Counted from the stretch's first letter, positions 32,160-44,620 are shown. The stretch: 64,000 nt of DNA from Desmodus rotundus (GCF_022682495.2 NC_071390.1:173005220-173069219), one strand, 5' to 3'. Notes: generated from the sequence alone by a model not told the origin. A program made the numbers and translations.

Positions 32160-33245
32160 TACATGATTATACAAACTACACTGATTGTTGAAAGATATCT
32201 GTTCTTCTGTTCTCTAATATATATATTTTTAAGCATGGAACTCCCTTGCCATATGGATTGGGAGAAGATAAAATGCTTTGGAGAAAGCCGGCCTTCACCT
32301 TCCTTTGGAGGTGAACTGAAATATTTAAATACATGAGGAGAGTTCCCCTTTAACAGGAGACGTACATCCGAGCAGTCTTCAGCTTTTTGGCCATGGATTG
32401 AAGTCTTTGTCAGCTTCTCGTGTGTGGGCTGATGGACAAATGATTACTTGGAAGGACACAGGTGAACCAAGAATGGATGTGGGGAGAGAGGAAACCGATC
32501 GTTGCCTCAGTTTTTAGCCATTGTGGTTTCTGCAAACACAGCATTTACACCAATGGGGCGGGGTTTGTTTCCCGACAGCTCACTTGGCCATGAGCATGAA
32601 AACGAAGATCTGGAGGGTTTTCTGCAGTGTAGCAAATGAAACAGCTCATTAGCTATAAGAAGCCAATAATCTTTTGTGAATCACCAGTAGCTACTATTCC
32701 TCAGGGAAATTTATTCTAGGCAAGGCTGGAATAGTAAGAAAGTAGGTAGAAAGGGGGCGTGTGAAACAGGGAAGGAGCAAGTGAAAGCATGCTTCCCTTC
32801 CTTGCAGAAGGCTCGGTACTTGTTCTGCACACTGATTCTTCCTTGTACGCAGGCTATTTTGAGCACCTAGCATTGTTCCTGGTGAGAAGGATGCTTTGGT
32901 TATTATCCATGATTAATTAAGGCCATATGGCTCTTGAAATATTTTACTTGTGAATATACTACTGCTGAGACCATAACTGTTAACATGTTTTAAGGCACAA
33001 TCACATTCTGTTGTAACCTTGTGAAGTACACAAGACAGAAATTTACAACCCATTCTATAGATGGGAGATGAAATGATACACACTTTAGGCCTCTATTTCA
33101 GGGGCAAGAGCTTAAAACAGGGCCACAGCCCCGTGTAAGAGAGACTAAAGGCCAATGTAGCCCCCAAATGGGACTGATCCAGGCCAAAAAGCAGTTTTAA
33201 CTCCCAATCTGTGGTTCTTTCTACCAAGGAGATTTGAAATAGAAT
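32160..33245. other. No recognised feature
   Basis: No recognised repeat or gene. The stretch 32640-32700 is AT-rich and repeat-free. A short MIR-like trace near 33020-33080 is too weak to call. Confidence 0.4.
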
Positions 33246-33249
33246 AACA

Positions 33250-33440
33250 CTAATAATAGCTAACATATGCATAGCATTTTGTTAGGTATACTTTTCCTAT
33301 ATTAACTCATTTCATCTTCAAAGCAATGCTGAGATAGGTTCTGTTATTAGCACTACCACATGCATGAGAAAGTGGGGACAAGGAGACAGTAAGTAACTCA
33401 CCCTTAGTGACATAAGTGATAACCGAAGGAGCTGGGGACA
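33250..33440 (-). repeat. MIR SINE
   Basis: 'taataatagctaacatatgc', 'tcatttcatcttcaaagcaa' and 'gagacagtaagtaactcacc' are reversed MIR landmarks in order. Confidence 0.8.
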
Positions 33441-33689
33441 CTTCCTCGGTACACCAAATGGCTATAATTTCTAAAAGTTGTGCAAGATTCTTGTAGGTGT
33501 TCCACAGCCTTGAGGATCCAGAGTTCAGATTGAATACTTACCAGTCTTCCCTCCCGAGTACTAGTGACATCCCGTAGGAAGAGTTTTCAGATGTGTGGAA
33601 ACAAAATCCCCCTAAGACAGTCTCCCTCTTTAAAGGCAGGGGAGCTTCCCGGAGGGCTGATGTCTCCTACACTGAACTCAGACCAGCCC

Positions 33690-33870
33690 GATGGGTATTC
33701 ATTCATTCATTCATTCATTCATCTACCTGCCATGTTTTGTGTGCCCATTGTGGGCCAGGCACTGAGCTATGGAAGGCGCAGAGAAGAAGACGCCCTGGTC
33801 TTTGTCCTCAAGGAGAGCTCAGCCTCAATGGGCAAGGGAGGGAGAGGGAGAGAGGTGGATCCGGGTAGTT
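33690..33870 (-). repeat. LINE-2 3' end with (ATTC)n expansion
   Basis: The reversed L2 end begins with about seven ATTC units (33697-33722), then 'gtgggccaggcactgagcta' and 'ctttgtcctcaaggagagct'. The tetranucleotide run probably grew from the TGAATGAA terminus of L2. Confidence 0.8.
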
Positions 33871-33984
33871 ACTGTATGCAGTTAGTGCTCCAACACAGGT
33901 AGGAGCCATGTTCTCCTCAAGCCAGAGGTGCAGAGGGACTAATTTGGGCAAGTAGGGCATTAGCTGACTGCCGAGGAACCAAAA

Positions 33985-34135
33985 TCAGACAGATTGGGTC
34001 CAAGTCATGGCTGGGTCGATGTGTAGCTGGGAGGTGTTTGGAAAATGGCTTTCCTTCACTAAGACCCATTTTCTTATCCCGGCAAATGTGGGTGGTAATC
34101 CTCCCGTGCACACAGGGTTACAGTGAGGGTTACCA
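33985..34135 (+). repeat. MIR SINE, diverged
   Basis: 'gattgggtccaagtcatggc', 'tcactaagacccattttctt' and 'cagggttacagtgagggtta' follow MIR order. Confidence 0.55.
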
Positions 34136-34861
34136 TACAAATCCAATCCAATCGTCGGTGTTTGTGGAGCGGAGTGATATCAATAATAACCATCTTGAAG
34201 TCTTCATGGAGGTTGTGACTCTGCACGAAGACAGAGGAGAGAGTGTGTGAGCCAGAGAAAGACAATTCCCACGCCAGAAGTTAGCATCAACAGCACCACG
34301 CAGTAATGTGCCCCCACAGCACAGCCCTAAGCATACCGTGTGGCATGGGGCTCCACCTGCCTCTTCCCTCCGCATGCTTTTCCCGCTCTGGTCCGTTCTA
34401 CACACAGTCAGAGGAATTGTCTTCTGTTGCTGTAATTGCCACCATAGCACTTTCTCTCCTGAGAACTAGACAGCAGTTCCCAATAGTTTCTTGAACCGGC
34501 TTGAATCAAATTGATCACAGTCTTTAACCCTCCCTGTCCCCAAGAGCCCCCTCTCATCCTTCACCACACCCTGGGTTTCCCCTCCACTCCAGTCAAGCAG
34601 GTGGCTCAGGACTCTGTACATTATTTCCCATCATTCCCTCCCCGGGAGAGGGTGGACCCCCTGCATAAGCATTTGACAGATGTTCTAAAGTGTGAGTGTG
34701 AGTGAGTGTGTATGTGTTGTGATTTTAAAGTGATGAAATATGATGAAGCTTGGGGGGTAGAATTGTCTGGTCACAAACCAACGTGACCAGTGTCAGATAA
34801 ACACTTCCTGACACAGAGTGAGTTTCATTGGACCATGCAGCATTAAAATATTTGAATACAG

Positions 34862-35206
34862 AGGTATAGACTTTTTGCCGCCGCACTCCCCAAATTTGTA
34901 CGTTGAAGACCTAACCCCAATGTGACGGTGTCTGGAGATGAGGCCTTTGGGAGGTAACTAGGGTTAGATGAAGTCACGGGGGTGGGACCCTTGTGACAGA
35001 ATTCGTGTCCTTATATGAGATACCAGAGAGGTCCCCCCACTCCCCTTGTGAGGACACAGTGGGAATGCAGCCACCTGCAAGCCAGGAAAAGGGCTGTCCC
35101 CTGAAGCAGACCATGCAGCCACCCTGACCTTGGATTTCCAGCTTTCAGAAGTATGAGAAAATGAACTTCTGTGTGGTATTTTGGCGGGGTAGCCTGAGCT
35201 GACTAA
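34862..35206 (+). mobile_element. MLT1-like LTR (ancient endogenous retroviral LTR)
   Basis: 'gttgaagacctaaccccaat', 'ggcctttgggaggtaactag', 'agccacctgcaagccaggaa' and 'cctgagctgactaataa' follow the MaLR LTR from start to end. Solitary, with no internal sequence and no coding capacity. Confidence 0.85.
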
Positions 35207-35554
35207 TAATCCAGTTTGATTGTTTCTAAACAAAGAGAAAAAGGATAAAGAAAATGGAGCAAACAAAAAACAAACAAAGTAAAACAAAAAAGCTAGCTCA
35301 CCAATACCTGGCTTTCCTCCCAGGTGGCAACCATTGCCTGTAGCTGAGTGGAGGCGGCCCATCTTCTGCCAGAACCCGCTGTGGGTCACGGTCCTCGGTA
35401 GTTCCTGGTGCTGCCACTGCTACACTTGGCAGCAGTGCCGGTGCTTTACCTGCAAGACCAGTGTAGTTGTTTGACCTTTGTGTTCCTTTAGAATTGCCCT
35501 TTCTTCGTTGGGAACATACTTCATTGAGGACCCACCACTGCTTGTACTATAGAA

Positions 35555-35800
35555 ATGAAACGATACAGTAGCATATGTGTATTTATAATCAATCTCAATA
35601 AATCCACGTCAACGGTGTGCTAAGAACTGTGCTAAATTAATTGCTCCCTGTACCTCATTTAGTACATGAACAAACCGAAAATAAGTATGATTATTTCCAT
35701 TTTACAGTTGAGGAAATCGGGATACAGGGAGGAGAGGCTACAAAAAGAAAAGAAATAAGCATAGAGCCGTAACTCAGATTTTCTCCCTCCAGCCCAATTC
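35555..35800 (-). repeat. MIR SINE
   Basis: 'ggtgtgctaagaactgtgct' and 'tatttccattttacagttga' then 'ggaaatcgggatacagggag' are reversed MIR landmarks. Confidence 0.7.
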
Positions 35801-36224
35801 TTACTCCTTTTGTTCTATTTCTTGTGGTTATGTGGTTGGAAATTGTTGGTTGTGTGTGATGCTGAGATAGATGCACTTTCTTTCTCCCTGATTATTAACA
35901 GTTTGGTGGGTTCACATGCCTAACAACACATGGGCTGCTTTGATTTAATCTTAGAATAAGAACAGACTTTGTCCCAAGGTCAAACCCCCCTTCATAATCT
36001 GAACTCTGAACATTTTTCCTAAATGACATAAATTTATGCTGGTTCTCCTTTCCCCAACACATACTCGTAACGAAGTGTTTCTAACGTTGTAGCTTTTGTG
36101 GAAAGCTAGCATCCTCCTAAGTTATTAAGACCAGTAACACTTACCTGATTCCCAGGATATTGATGAGTTCAGTCATTTGAGTCAATGACTTGATGTAAGC
36201 TCGGGGACTTCTAAACTGGAAAAG

Positions 36225-36423
36225 GGCCCTGGCCGCAGACAGAGCTCAGTTGGCTAGAGCATCCTTCTGGTACGTCGAGGTTGCAGGTTCGAACTGGTCA
36301 GAGCGCATACAAGAGTCAACCGATGAATGCTTACACAGGTGGAACGACAAACTGATGTTTCTCTCTCTCTCTCCCCCTCTCTTTCTCTCTCTCTAAAATC
36401 AATACATAAAAATTTTTTAAAAA
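36225..36423 (+). mobile_element. VES-type bat SINE
   Basis: Head 'ggccctggccgcagacagag', A-box-like 'gctcagttggctagagc', B-box-like 'gaggttgcaggttcgaactg', middle 'caaccgatgaatgcttacac', (CT)n run and an A-rich end. It is the most tRNA-like of the four copies. Possible imperfect target duplication aaactggaaaag / aaatctgaagag. Confidence 0.9.
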
Positions 36424-38490
36424 TCTGAAGAGAGGATAGGAGATGAGTAAACAATGCAAGAGACCAACAAAATGGGGTCAGTGATTTCTAAATCCAAACA
36501 AAGTGACATTTTCCCAGTGTGCCATTGCACAAATAATTTCTGCTTCCCCTGACGCATCGGCTCAACAGGAAATGTCCATCGAGGGCGTCATAGCTGCCTC
36601 AAGCCATCCCCCTAGGACAGCAGCTCCGTAAACTCTTTCCTTTAAGCAGCGAGATGCAGAACGTATTTGTTCTCAGCGCCCGTGGTAAGGGGACCTCTGG
36701 GTCTGATGACTGTCCTAGGACTCAGCGAAATCTCAGGGAAACATACAAGGATGGGTCCTATTTCATGCTTCAGCCTCCAGGCTGCTTCTCTTAGGAACCA
36801 TGGCCTGCAGTTCATGCCCCTGGGGGTCAGGAGCTAATACCGGCATTCAGAGCCTCCTCCACAAATCCCAGAGTTGGTACCCGCCCTCCCCCCCACACCC
36901 ACTGCAGTTCCATGGGGAGCTGCCCAACCCATTATCAAAGCTGCCCCCTCGCTCCCCAGCTGTGTGGCCTCGGACGATTTCCTTACATTCTTTGTTTTTT
37001 TGTGAGGGAATCAAGTACTTCAGAGTATTGTCAAGAGACAGGTGAGATGGCAGAAATAAAAACCCTAGCACCTAATTTTCAAACAAGTTCCTCCTACTTG
37101 TTATGAGTTTGGACCCTGACATTTGATTTGTCTGAATTCTGTTGCTGCCACCATCTTGTTACAAACCTGTTGTGGAGATTTCACAACGAGTCATTTTCTT
37201 CATCTCTCAAATGAGAATGGAAACGGTTACTCCACGTAAGCCTGGTGAGGAGCAGAGAGGAGGCTCCTTTAAAGCATTTAGTCCCGTGCTTGGCGCAGGG
37301 GCAAGCCGCCAGTCTGTTTTCACCCTTGTTCTTTTCTAGAATCCTCCTCGTACCTGAGTGTGTCTCTTCCAGCAGGTCTAACTTGTTTCCTGAAAGGCTG
37401 GCAGCAGAGCCCCAGGGGGATGTGGCTCTCCAGCAAGAGGAGTCACAGGGCATGCACCCAGCTCTATCCCGGTCACCCGAGCTCCAACCCCGGGCCACCC
37501 TCCGACGTGAGGAAGGTTCACACTCCCATCCTGACTCCAGCCTGGCCTTTACCTCTTTCTCTGGAATTTCTGTTGCCAGAAGGTTTTGCACGGTTTTATG
37601 GGGGACAAGTAACAACAGCTATTGAAAACAAAGGGACCATAGGCTTTTAGCAGTGGCTGCTGGCCCTCTGTGGCCAGCTAGGCCTGGCCAGAAGAGAGGT
37701 AGGGGTAAGACAGGGCCTGTATTGATCTCAGCTCACTTTCTCTGCAAGGAGGAATCGCAGTGGAGATGCACCGGGCGGTGGGGGGAGTGGGTGGAAGGTA
37801 AGCACCACCCTGACTGCAAGCTGAGGCCCGGCTCTGCAGTAAACACCATCTAGCTAATTCACCTGTGTGGGCTATAAAGGGACGGGCTCCTGCAAATGGA
37901 AACCACAGCCTCAGAATGAGCGCACTTTGGAGAGAGGGCTGGAAATCCGGTTGCCTTGGGGGAATGAGAGGAGTCTCGGGGTCCTGGAATTCTCTGGGAG
38001 CTTTTAATTGGTAATTGAAGGTATTGATGGCACAACACATCAGAAAGGATTTGGGAGTCTGCCTTGTTCCTGGAAGCACCTTTTCTTAATGGATTGGGGT
38101 TTTTTTTTTCCAGATTGTGCATAGGTGGGGTTCAAAAAATATACTTTCCCTCTTCTTTTTCAAATAGAGAACTTCTGTTTTTTTTTAGAAAGACAATAAA
38201 CATTGTGAGATTTTAGGAGGACTGGTCCAATTTTATAATCCAATTTTATATGAAGAGTGACGACAATTACTATGCTGTGCTCTTGGGTAATATAACTAGA
38301 ATGGTATAGGTAGATGGAAGGAAATCACTGACTGAGAGTGAGTCTCAGTACTGGGGGGAGGGAGGTGGCTTCGTGACTTGTCCCCGAAAGGGGCTTTCTA
38401 AGGAAACACGGCTAGTATGAGTCTGCTTGCCTTCCTTCCCGCATTTCTCATTCCCTTAGCTTCCCTCTCCTATGCATACAAGAGATCCTT
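36424..38490. other. Long stretch without recognised repeat or gene
   Basis: About 2 kb with moderate GC and several overlapping short open frames on both strands (longest 144 codons), none with recognisable domains. The part 37855-38080 contains 'cttttaattggtaattgaag' and looks single-copy. It is not CpG-island-like. Confidence 0.4.
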
Positions 38491-38499
38491 TTATGCTCT

Positions 38500-38830
38500 C
38501 AGTTCCATTTATTCATTCAGCACTTTTCGGGGGGGTCCATACTCTCTGCTTGGGGTTGGGAATGCACAGTAAACAAGCGAAAGCGAGTTTGGGCCCTGAC
38601 CTCACAAAGTGCAGTCTAATGCAGGCTACAGACAATTAAGCAGTAATTGCAATGCAATGAGGAAAGTGCTACGGTTTGTGAAGCTCAGGGGGCTCACGGG
38701 AGCCTGTAGGATGGGCATTGTCTACACCAGTCTGAGAGCAGAAGGCAGAACTGCAGTCTGCCCCTTGGAAGAGGGTAGAAGAGGGTTCCTAAAAGGTGCC
38801 AAGTCCTGGGTGCACAAGGAGCACTGGCCC
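38500..38830 (-). repeat. LINE-2 3' region
   Basis: 'ccatttattcattcagcact', 'gggaatgcacagtaaacaag' and 'ccctgacctcacaaagtgca', then 'gcaatgcaatgaggaaagtg', are the reversed L2 3' end. Confidence 0.75.
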
Positions 38831-39550
38831 CGAGATGAGGAGTTTGGGTTCGTCCTTAGGGTCATCCATGCAGCATCTGGAGAGGGATTTCAGACTCTGC
38901 AACCCTGAGACTCACGTTTTAGAAACGTGCCTGCCCCTTCTATTCCTCTGCATCCCGTCCATTCAGCTTCATGATGGTCTAGCACCCCTGCCCCCCACCA
39001 ACTACCTGGGAGCAACCTCTATTTAGACACCCCTTTATGCTCACTGTCCACCAAAAAATGACAAACTGCTAAAGCGTATTTTTTAACAAAAGGTAAAATA
39101 AGGAATCTTGTAATACGCACTAAAGGAATGCTGATATAAGTTTATAAAGAGATGCAGAAGCTGGTCTGTCCAAAGAGCCGTAACCTCACACGACTGATAC
39201 AAAGTCCTCTACATTGTTACCGTTTCTACACTTTCGGGGCTGGGGGTGAGCTCATAACAACGTAAAGCAAGATAATCCAGGCGGACAGGAAATTCTTGAA
39301 TCTTTTTGCCTATTTCAAAATTTTTTATAATTTTTCCGGACAGTAGAGAAACATGTGTCTTGGGTTCTGGAAGCCTGCCTTTATTTCTGAGCCTTGCCTC
39401 TATTTCGGACCCGCCAGAGTCCAGTCACTGTCCCCTCTGGACCTCAGTCTTTTCCTTTCAATTTGTTCACATACCGGGCATTGGCGTGATACCATTGGAA
39501 GCAGGCAATCCACTGAAAAAAGAAATCTATCAGATTCCACAAATAAAACC

Positions 39551-39693
39551 ACAGGCTGCCCTGTTAAACTGGAATTTCAGATAAACGTCAAACTCTTTTT
39601 TGTATAAGTAGGTCTCAAATACTTCACGAGACTTATTTATGCTACAAATTATTCTTAGTTTGTCTGAAATTCAAATTTAACCGAGCAACCTGT
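39551..39693. mobile_element. Palindromic MITE-like element
   Basis: The first half (acaggctgccctgttaaac..., ggaatttcagataaac) and the reverse of the second half (acaggttgctcggttaaat..., gaatttcagacaaac) align along nearly the whole element, meeting near 39620 at 'tacttcacgagactta'. It is thus one long imperfect inverted repeat of about 143 bp, typical of a DNA-transposon MITE. The superfamily was not assigned. Confidence 0.75.
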
Positions 39694-39699
39694 GTTGTA

Positions 39700-40765
39700 T
39701 CTGATGACCCTGCCTGTATCCTGAGAGTTAAGCCAGCGGTATGGACTGCTACATTCAGAATCCAGACGAGAAGACTCAGAAACCCACAGGCGCCATTTCC
39801 TAAGTTTCGATCTGTGTTTTGTTTAATCGTAAATCCTCGGTAGATGTTGGAGAGCGGGTCAATGTCAGTATAAAACTGGGGCAAAGGCTACAGGTTGGCA
39901 GGAACCTGCGTTCCGGAAGGAAAGGAGAGAAGAGAAGGAAAGGGAGGGGAAGCAGCCAGTGGAGAGAATTTTCCATTTTCTCCCTCCCCCTCGATGTTAT
40001 GGGTGATGGGCTTGATGAGTGTTTGCCTGTCACAGGAGAGGAAACTGTGCTTGGAAGTTGTGTCACGGGGTGGCCCCTCACTGGCTCTAGAGAAGCGGTC
40101 CACCCCCATTAGCGTGCAGCTCACCCTAGGACCTCAGGTTGCCATGTGTCCACCGGAGGCCAGCGGGAGCCTCAGGAACCATATTGAGTGTTAGGGGATT
40201 TCTCATTTCTGGTTCTTCTGGCTGCTGCTAGGGTTTAATCATTCACATTGGGTAGCTTTGTATTGAATTTCTTTCCTTTTCCCTCATTGTGCAGTTGGCT
40301 GGCAAATGAAAACCCCAGTCTTAGGATGAGCAAGCACGGCAGAATCTCTGTCGCTCAACAGGAGGTGACTGCAAATGGCAGAGTCCAGCTTCCCAGGCCA
40401 GAGGCTGGGGAAGTCAAGTGTGTGGGAGTCTTCCGTGTTCCAGGGGAACTGGACATTCAGGGCCAAACCCTGTCCTTCCAGGCAGTGCTGGGCAGTGCAG
40501 GGTCCACTGGGCACCGACCCTTTGGAGGTGTTAGGAGGGGTGATGGGATGTTTATGGCTTTAGCAGAGGTGGTCTGTCTATTGGACTTTCTGAGAGAGGG
40601 CAATTAATAACAAGGAATGTGTTCGTAAAATTGCAGAGTAGGCCAAGATTAGCTGGTCCTCATGTTTTTAGCTTCTCTCTCATTTCTTGCAATGTTCTCC
40701 CTTTCCTGACGCTCGGTACTCAGGGTCCTATTGCTTCTCCCGGCCTTGAGCTTTCTCCCTGAGGA
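39700..40765. other. No recognised feature
   Basis: Short overlapping open frames only, no domains. A purine-rich patch lies at 39915-39960. Confidence 0.4.
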
Positions 40766-40769
40766 GCCT

Positions 40770-40830
40770 GATTCTGTAGTTCTGTAGCTGTGAGACCTGG
40801 GGCAAGTTACTTAACTCTTTTATTTCTCTC
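40770..40830 (+). repeat. MIR fragment
   Basis: 'gtagctgtgagacctggggc' and 'aagttacttaactctttta' are the MIR core. Confidence 0.75.
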
Positions 40831-40939
40831 TAAGAGAGAAATAAGGTAGCTGGTTACTACCTTATATAAAAATATTTGCTCTGTGGAGAAATGTCATATA
40901 GAAAGCCCTCAAGAAGCCACAACGAAGGTATAATCTGGA

Positions 40940-41100
40940 GCAATTTACTATGTCCTGACCACACAACCATCTGAATAAACATACTGAATTCTCACAATAA
41001 CCCTGTGGGAGAGGTAACATTAATCCCATTTCACAGCTAAGGAAACAGAGGTACAATTATATTAAATCGCCTAAGGCTGTATAGCTTTTAAGTGCAGATA
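40940..41100 (-). repeat. MIR SINE
   Basis: 'gaattctcacaataaccctg', 'taatcccatttcacagctaa' and 'ggaaacagaggtacaatt' are reversed MIR landmarks. Confidence 0.8.
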
Positions 41101-41460
41101 TTATTATATGAACAGGCAGTCTGGCTCACGGGACCACATTACTAATCACAATGTTCAGAGCTTCTCTAAAAATTTTTAGTTGTTATTATTCCTAACTATT
41201 CTGCAGAATACTAGGGTCCAAGAGAATGTAACAGCTATTCAGTTCCTTAGTCATGTTAATTTGGAAAAATCCATAACGTGTCATCTGAGAAGCCAGAGAA
41301 TAAAGACACTGACTTAATTTTTTTAAACAGACTTAAACAGTTTGGAGGAGTGCCGGTCAGGTGTTTGGCAGAATACCCCTCAATTTTGGTAGGTCTGTTT
41401 GTGTTTTTCTCATAGTAGGCTGGCGCTACTGCTTTTTGGTAGAAAGCTGGCAGACGCGGA

Positions 41461-41508
41461 GTGCCGGGGTGCCGGGGTGCCGGGGTGCCGGGGTGCCGGG
41501 GTGCCGGT
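41461..41508 (+). repeat. GC-rich 8-bp minisatellite, six units
   Basis: Five exact units of 'gtgccggg' are followed by a variant 'gtgccggt'. Each unit contains one CpG. A single 'gagtgccgg' word also occurs about 110 bp upstream at 41348. A very recent-looking local expansion in otherwise old DNA. Confidence 0.95.
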
Positions 41509-41589
41509 CTCACCACTTGGTGTTGACGGTACGGGTTATCAGCATGGTTTACTAGTGATGATGTTGAGCTTGAGCACCTGGCTGGAGTG

Positions 41590-41920
41590 ATGTTGATTGG
41601 TCAGGTTTCTTCACCATAAAATTACTCTTTTTACCTCTTTCTGTACCATATTCTTTGGAAAGAAGCCACTAGGCACAGCCCATCACTTAAGCCCCAGCCT
41701 AAGTGATGGAAAGTTAAATTCCTCCTTTTGCAGGGGTTTGTCCCCACAAATTATTTGTAATCCTTCTGCATGGGAGATTTGTCTCTTCTCTCCCACTTAT
41801 TTATTCAACCACTCATTTATGTCAGAATGGATTCATGGATATTTGTTTTACACTTTGGGTTATAATCCAATACTATCTTATTTTCCTCTTTTTCATAATT
41901 GCTATTCATTTTATTGAGTA
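41590..41920. mobile_element. Old interspersed repeat, possibly L1M-type
   Basis: 'tttcttcaccataaaattac', 'ttctttggaaagaagccact', 'tctgcatgggagatttgtct' and 'cactttgggttataatccaa' occur in the order of a common ancient mammalian repeat. I believe it is L1-related but am not sure. Confidence 0.45.
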
Positions 41921-42025
41921 ATATTCTATTTTAATTGCCTCAATAAAATTTAAGAGAGGGTGGATCATTAACAGTGTTGAAAGTAACTATAAGTTTAATG
42001 TATAAATAGACTGCAGTGTCCTAAG

Positions 42026-42190
42026 ATTTTTTATTTGTTTCAATTACAGTTTATATTCAGTATTATTTTATATTAGTTTCAAATGTACAACATAGTGGCT
42101 AGACAACCATATACTTTACAAAGTATTTCCCCTGATATTTCCAGTACCCACCTGACACCATACAGAGTTACTACAAAACTATGCTTTTTA
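42026..42190 (-). mobile_element. L1 3'-end fragment
   Basis: 'tttcaattacagtttatatt', 'attagtttcaaatgtacaac', 'atagtggctagacaaccata' and 'acccacctgacaccatacag' match the reverse of an L1 3' untranslated end. Confidence 0.65.
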
Positions 42191-42245
42191 ATCTTTTTAT
42201 TCGAATTGTTCTACAACTGCTCATTGGAAACACTTTCAGTCGGCA

Positions 42246-42264
42246 TCTGTGTGTGTGTGTGTGT
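42246..42264 (+). repeat. Short (TG)n run
   Basis: About nine TG units. Confidence 0.9.
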
Positions 42265-42654
42265 GCTTCCCTACTTGCCAACACTACAAGGTACTCAGGC
42301 TCATCTTACATGTTTGCTGCCTCAGCTTTAGAATTAGTCATTTTTGCAAGGAGCCCTAGTTCCTTCTATTGGAGAATCTGGGTGATGGGTATGGGCACTC
42401 CTACTGGGGTGTTACACTGTTTTAAAGACCTCTCAGCAGAGTTTGGAAATATATGTATGTATAGTAACCCCATTTAATGTTTTTAATCAAATGTTTCCCA
42501 AACTTCTTTGAATATAGGCTTCCCCTCAAATGCCAGACCATTGCTTAACATTTCTCAGAACATTAGTATTCCATGGAATCAGTTTACCCCCTGGTATTAT
42601 AGCAATACCATTTGTGTATCTGGATTTCAACAGGTATTAATAACAATAAAAATA

Positions 42655-42860
42655 ATAATTGCCACTTACTATCAATTTCTGTAATAAGTACAGTACTGAT
42701 TTGGAAGTTAGGGTGGTAGAATAGACTTCTAGGTCCCTATTCTCAAGGGACTCACAGTCCAGTGGAAAACAAACAAGTAAAGGAGTGATTAGACATCAGT
42801 GTCATAGGGATATGCTGGAGGGAAAGCCAGTGTGCTCTGGGGACCCATACGAGGGGCCCC
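42655..42860 (-). repeat. LINE-2 3' end
   Basis: 'ctattctcaagggactcaca', 'gtccagtggaaaacaaacaa' and 'ggagtgattagacatcagtg' fit the reversed L2 end. Confidence 0.65.
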
Positions 42861-43389
42861 CACTGCCTGAATAACTGCCCCAGCTTTCCACCCTTACCTG
42901 GTTTCCTGCAGTCTGTTAGTCAAGCTGAGCCAAAGTGAGAATCTAAAATGCTGCTAGGGAGGTGTCTCCCTGCTTTTAACAGCGCTTCAATAACTTCCTG
43001 TTGGCCTCAGGGTAAAGCCCAATAGGGATAGGACTAGAGTGAGGTGAGCAAGGTGCCTAGGGGCAGATGTTAAGGAGGCTTTTGCTCTTAAGGGCAGTCT
43101 TGGTGCTTATATGGCCCTGAGAGTGAGTGCCTCCTTAAATCTTGCCCAGACTTCTCTCAGTGACTTTTGTGATTGAGTCTCTACTATTTGTGGTCTCTTC
43201 AACTGCCCCTCAACACAGCCTCTCTCTTTCTGTAGCCACACCCAACATCCTTCTCTTTCCCAGGCGCTCTCTCACTCCTGCCCCTTCCCAGAAAGGTCTA
43301 GATGTTCACGGAACAGTCTTTCTACTTTTCTTTATCTGTCTATTCCCTACCCATTCTGCAGGTTTCGAATAAAGGTTTCTTTTCCCAAG

Positions 43390-43610
43390 ATTTTTCTGCC
43401 CTCAACTCCTGCTCTTTGTCGCAGTCCTGCTTTCAAGTGTCTTTTCATAGCGCCCTCTAGTGGCTCAGAGAGGCTCTTAGTCCACCGGTGTCAGTCCTTG
43501 GTTGACTGTCTTCTTTGCCTGGACTTAATAATCTCTTTGAGGGAAGGACCGTAGCAACTGGGGCTCGACACTTGGTCGTGGTTCTCAATACTGTGCCATT
43601 GAGTAAGTGA
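43390..43610 (+). repeat. LINE-2 3' end
   Basis: 'taatctctttgagggaagga', 'ccgtagcaactggggctcga' and 'gccattgagtaagtgaacgc' follow the L2 terminus. Upstream 42960-43020 ('acttcctgttggcctcaggg') may belong to the same copy. Confidence 0.5.
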
Positions 43611-43804
43611 ACGCCTCTATGTACAAAGGGATGAACTCAGACTGGGTATCACGGAAGGTTTCTAGGAGCAGGTGATGCTTGAGTTAAATCAAGAGAAGAA
43701 AAGACAAGGACTCCGTGAGGCTTTAATAACAGGTTGAACAATAGGAAATGGCCACTTATCTTAAGTAAAGAATGGTTGACTATTCAAAAGGGTTGCCCTG
43801 GTTA

Positions 43805-44040
43805 GAGCTAACATTATTGAACACTTAGTATGTGTTTAAGCTCTTCATATGCACTCAATAATTATTGATGTTATCAACCCAGTTAGTTAGCTACTCCAAG
43901 TAGTTACATTTGACCAATGCAGCAACTGAAGCACAGAGAAGTTAGGTAACAGACCCAATGACACACAGCCTGGTAGCAAAGCCACAACTCCAGCCCAGGA
44001 CATCTGCTTCGGAATTCTGAAACCCTAGCCAACATCTTGA
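43805..44040 (-). repeat. MIR SINE, near full length
   Basis: 'tattgaacacttagtatgtg', 'aactgaagcacagagaagtt', 'aggtaacagacccaatgaca' and 'cacaactccagcccaggaca' are reversed MIR landmarks. Confidence 0.85.
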
Positions 44041-44499
44041 AGGCAAGGAGGTTGTAAGAATACAAGATGTGCATTTTTCACAGAGATGTGTTGGGCAAAC
44101 TGAAGGCAAAGTGACGGCTTTGAAGGAGCTGCAGGTGAGATTGTCACACCTCTTTCCATAGAGAGCACCTCCTGGCCCCCACCTTCTGCCAAACCAAGTA
44201 ACTTCAGGATGTACAGTGAGAATCTGCCATTTCAGCGGGCTTAAATTCAAACCATTCCCGCTGTTCTCCAAGGTGTCAGCCCCACACTGCCTAACCCACC
44301 AGAGGCCATATATGTGGGCTGTTTGCTCTTGGCTATATGGTCTTTAGTGGATTCCAAAAGGGCCTTTTTCTGGAAGAGAGGGTACTGCTTCTCCCCTTTG
44401 CCAAGACCCTTCTTCTGGAAGTATGCAAATGGTTTTGAATATGGTAATACTTGCCAGAAGGCATTGCAGCTGCATGGCCTTTAGGTGTTAAATCTAAGA

Positions 44500-44620
44500 T
44501 TTTGCTGAGTGAGCTGGGAAAGGAGGCTCAGGTCCCAGACCAGTGCTTTAATCACTCTGGTGATCTTAGGAAGAGTCAAAGACCTCAGCTTCGAAATCTA
44601 TAAAATGGGTATATGGCCTG
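44500..44620 (+). repeat. MIR fragment
   Basis: 'ctggtgatcttaggaagagt', 'agacctcagcttcgaaatct' and 'ataaaatgggtatatgg' approximate the MIR core. Confidence 0.6.

Noticed and set aside
37245..37650. Possible CpG island or first exon
   Set aside because: GC content is only moderately raised, CpG is not dense, and overlapping frames on both strands show no protein-like pattern.
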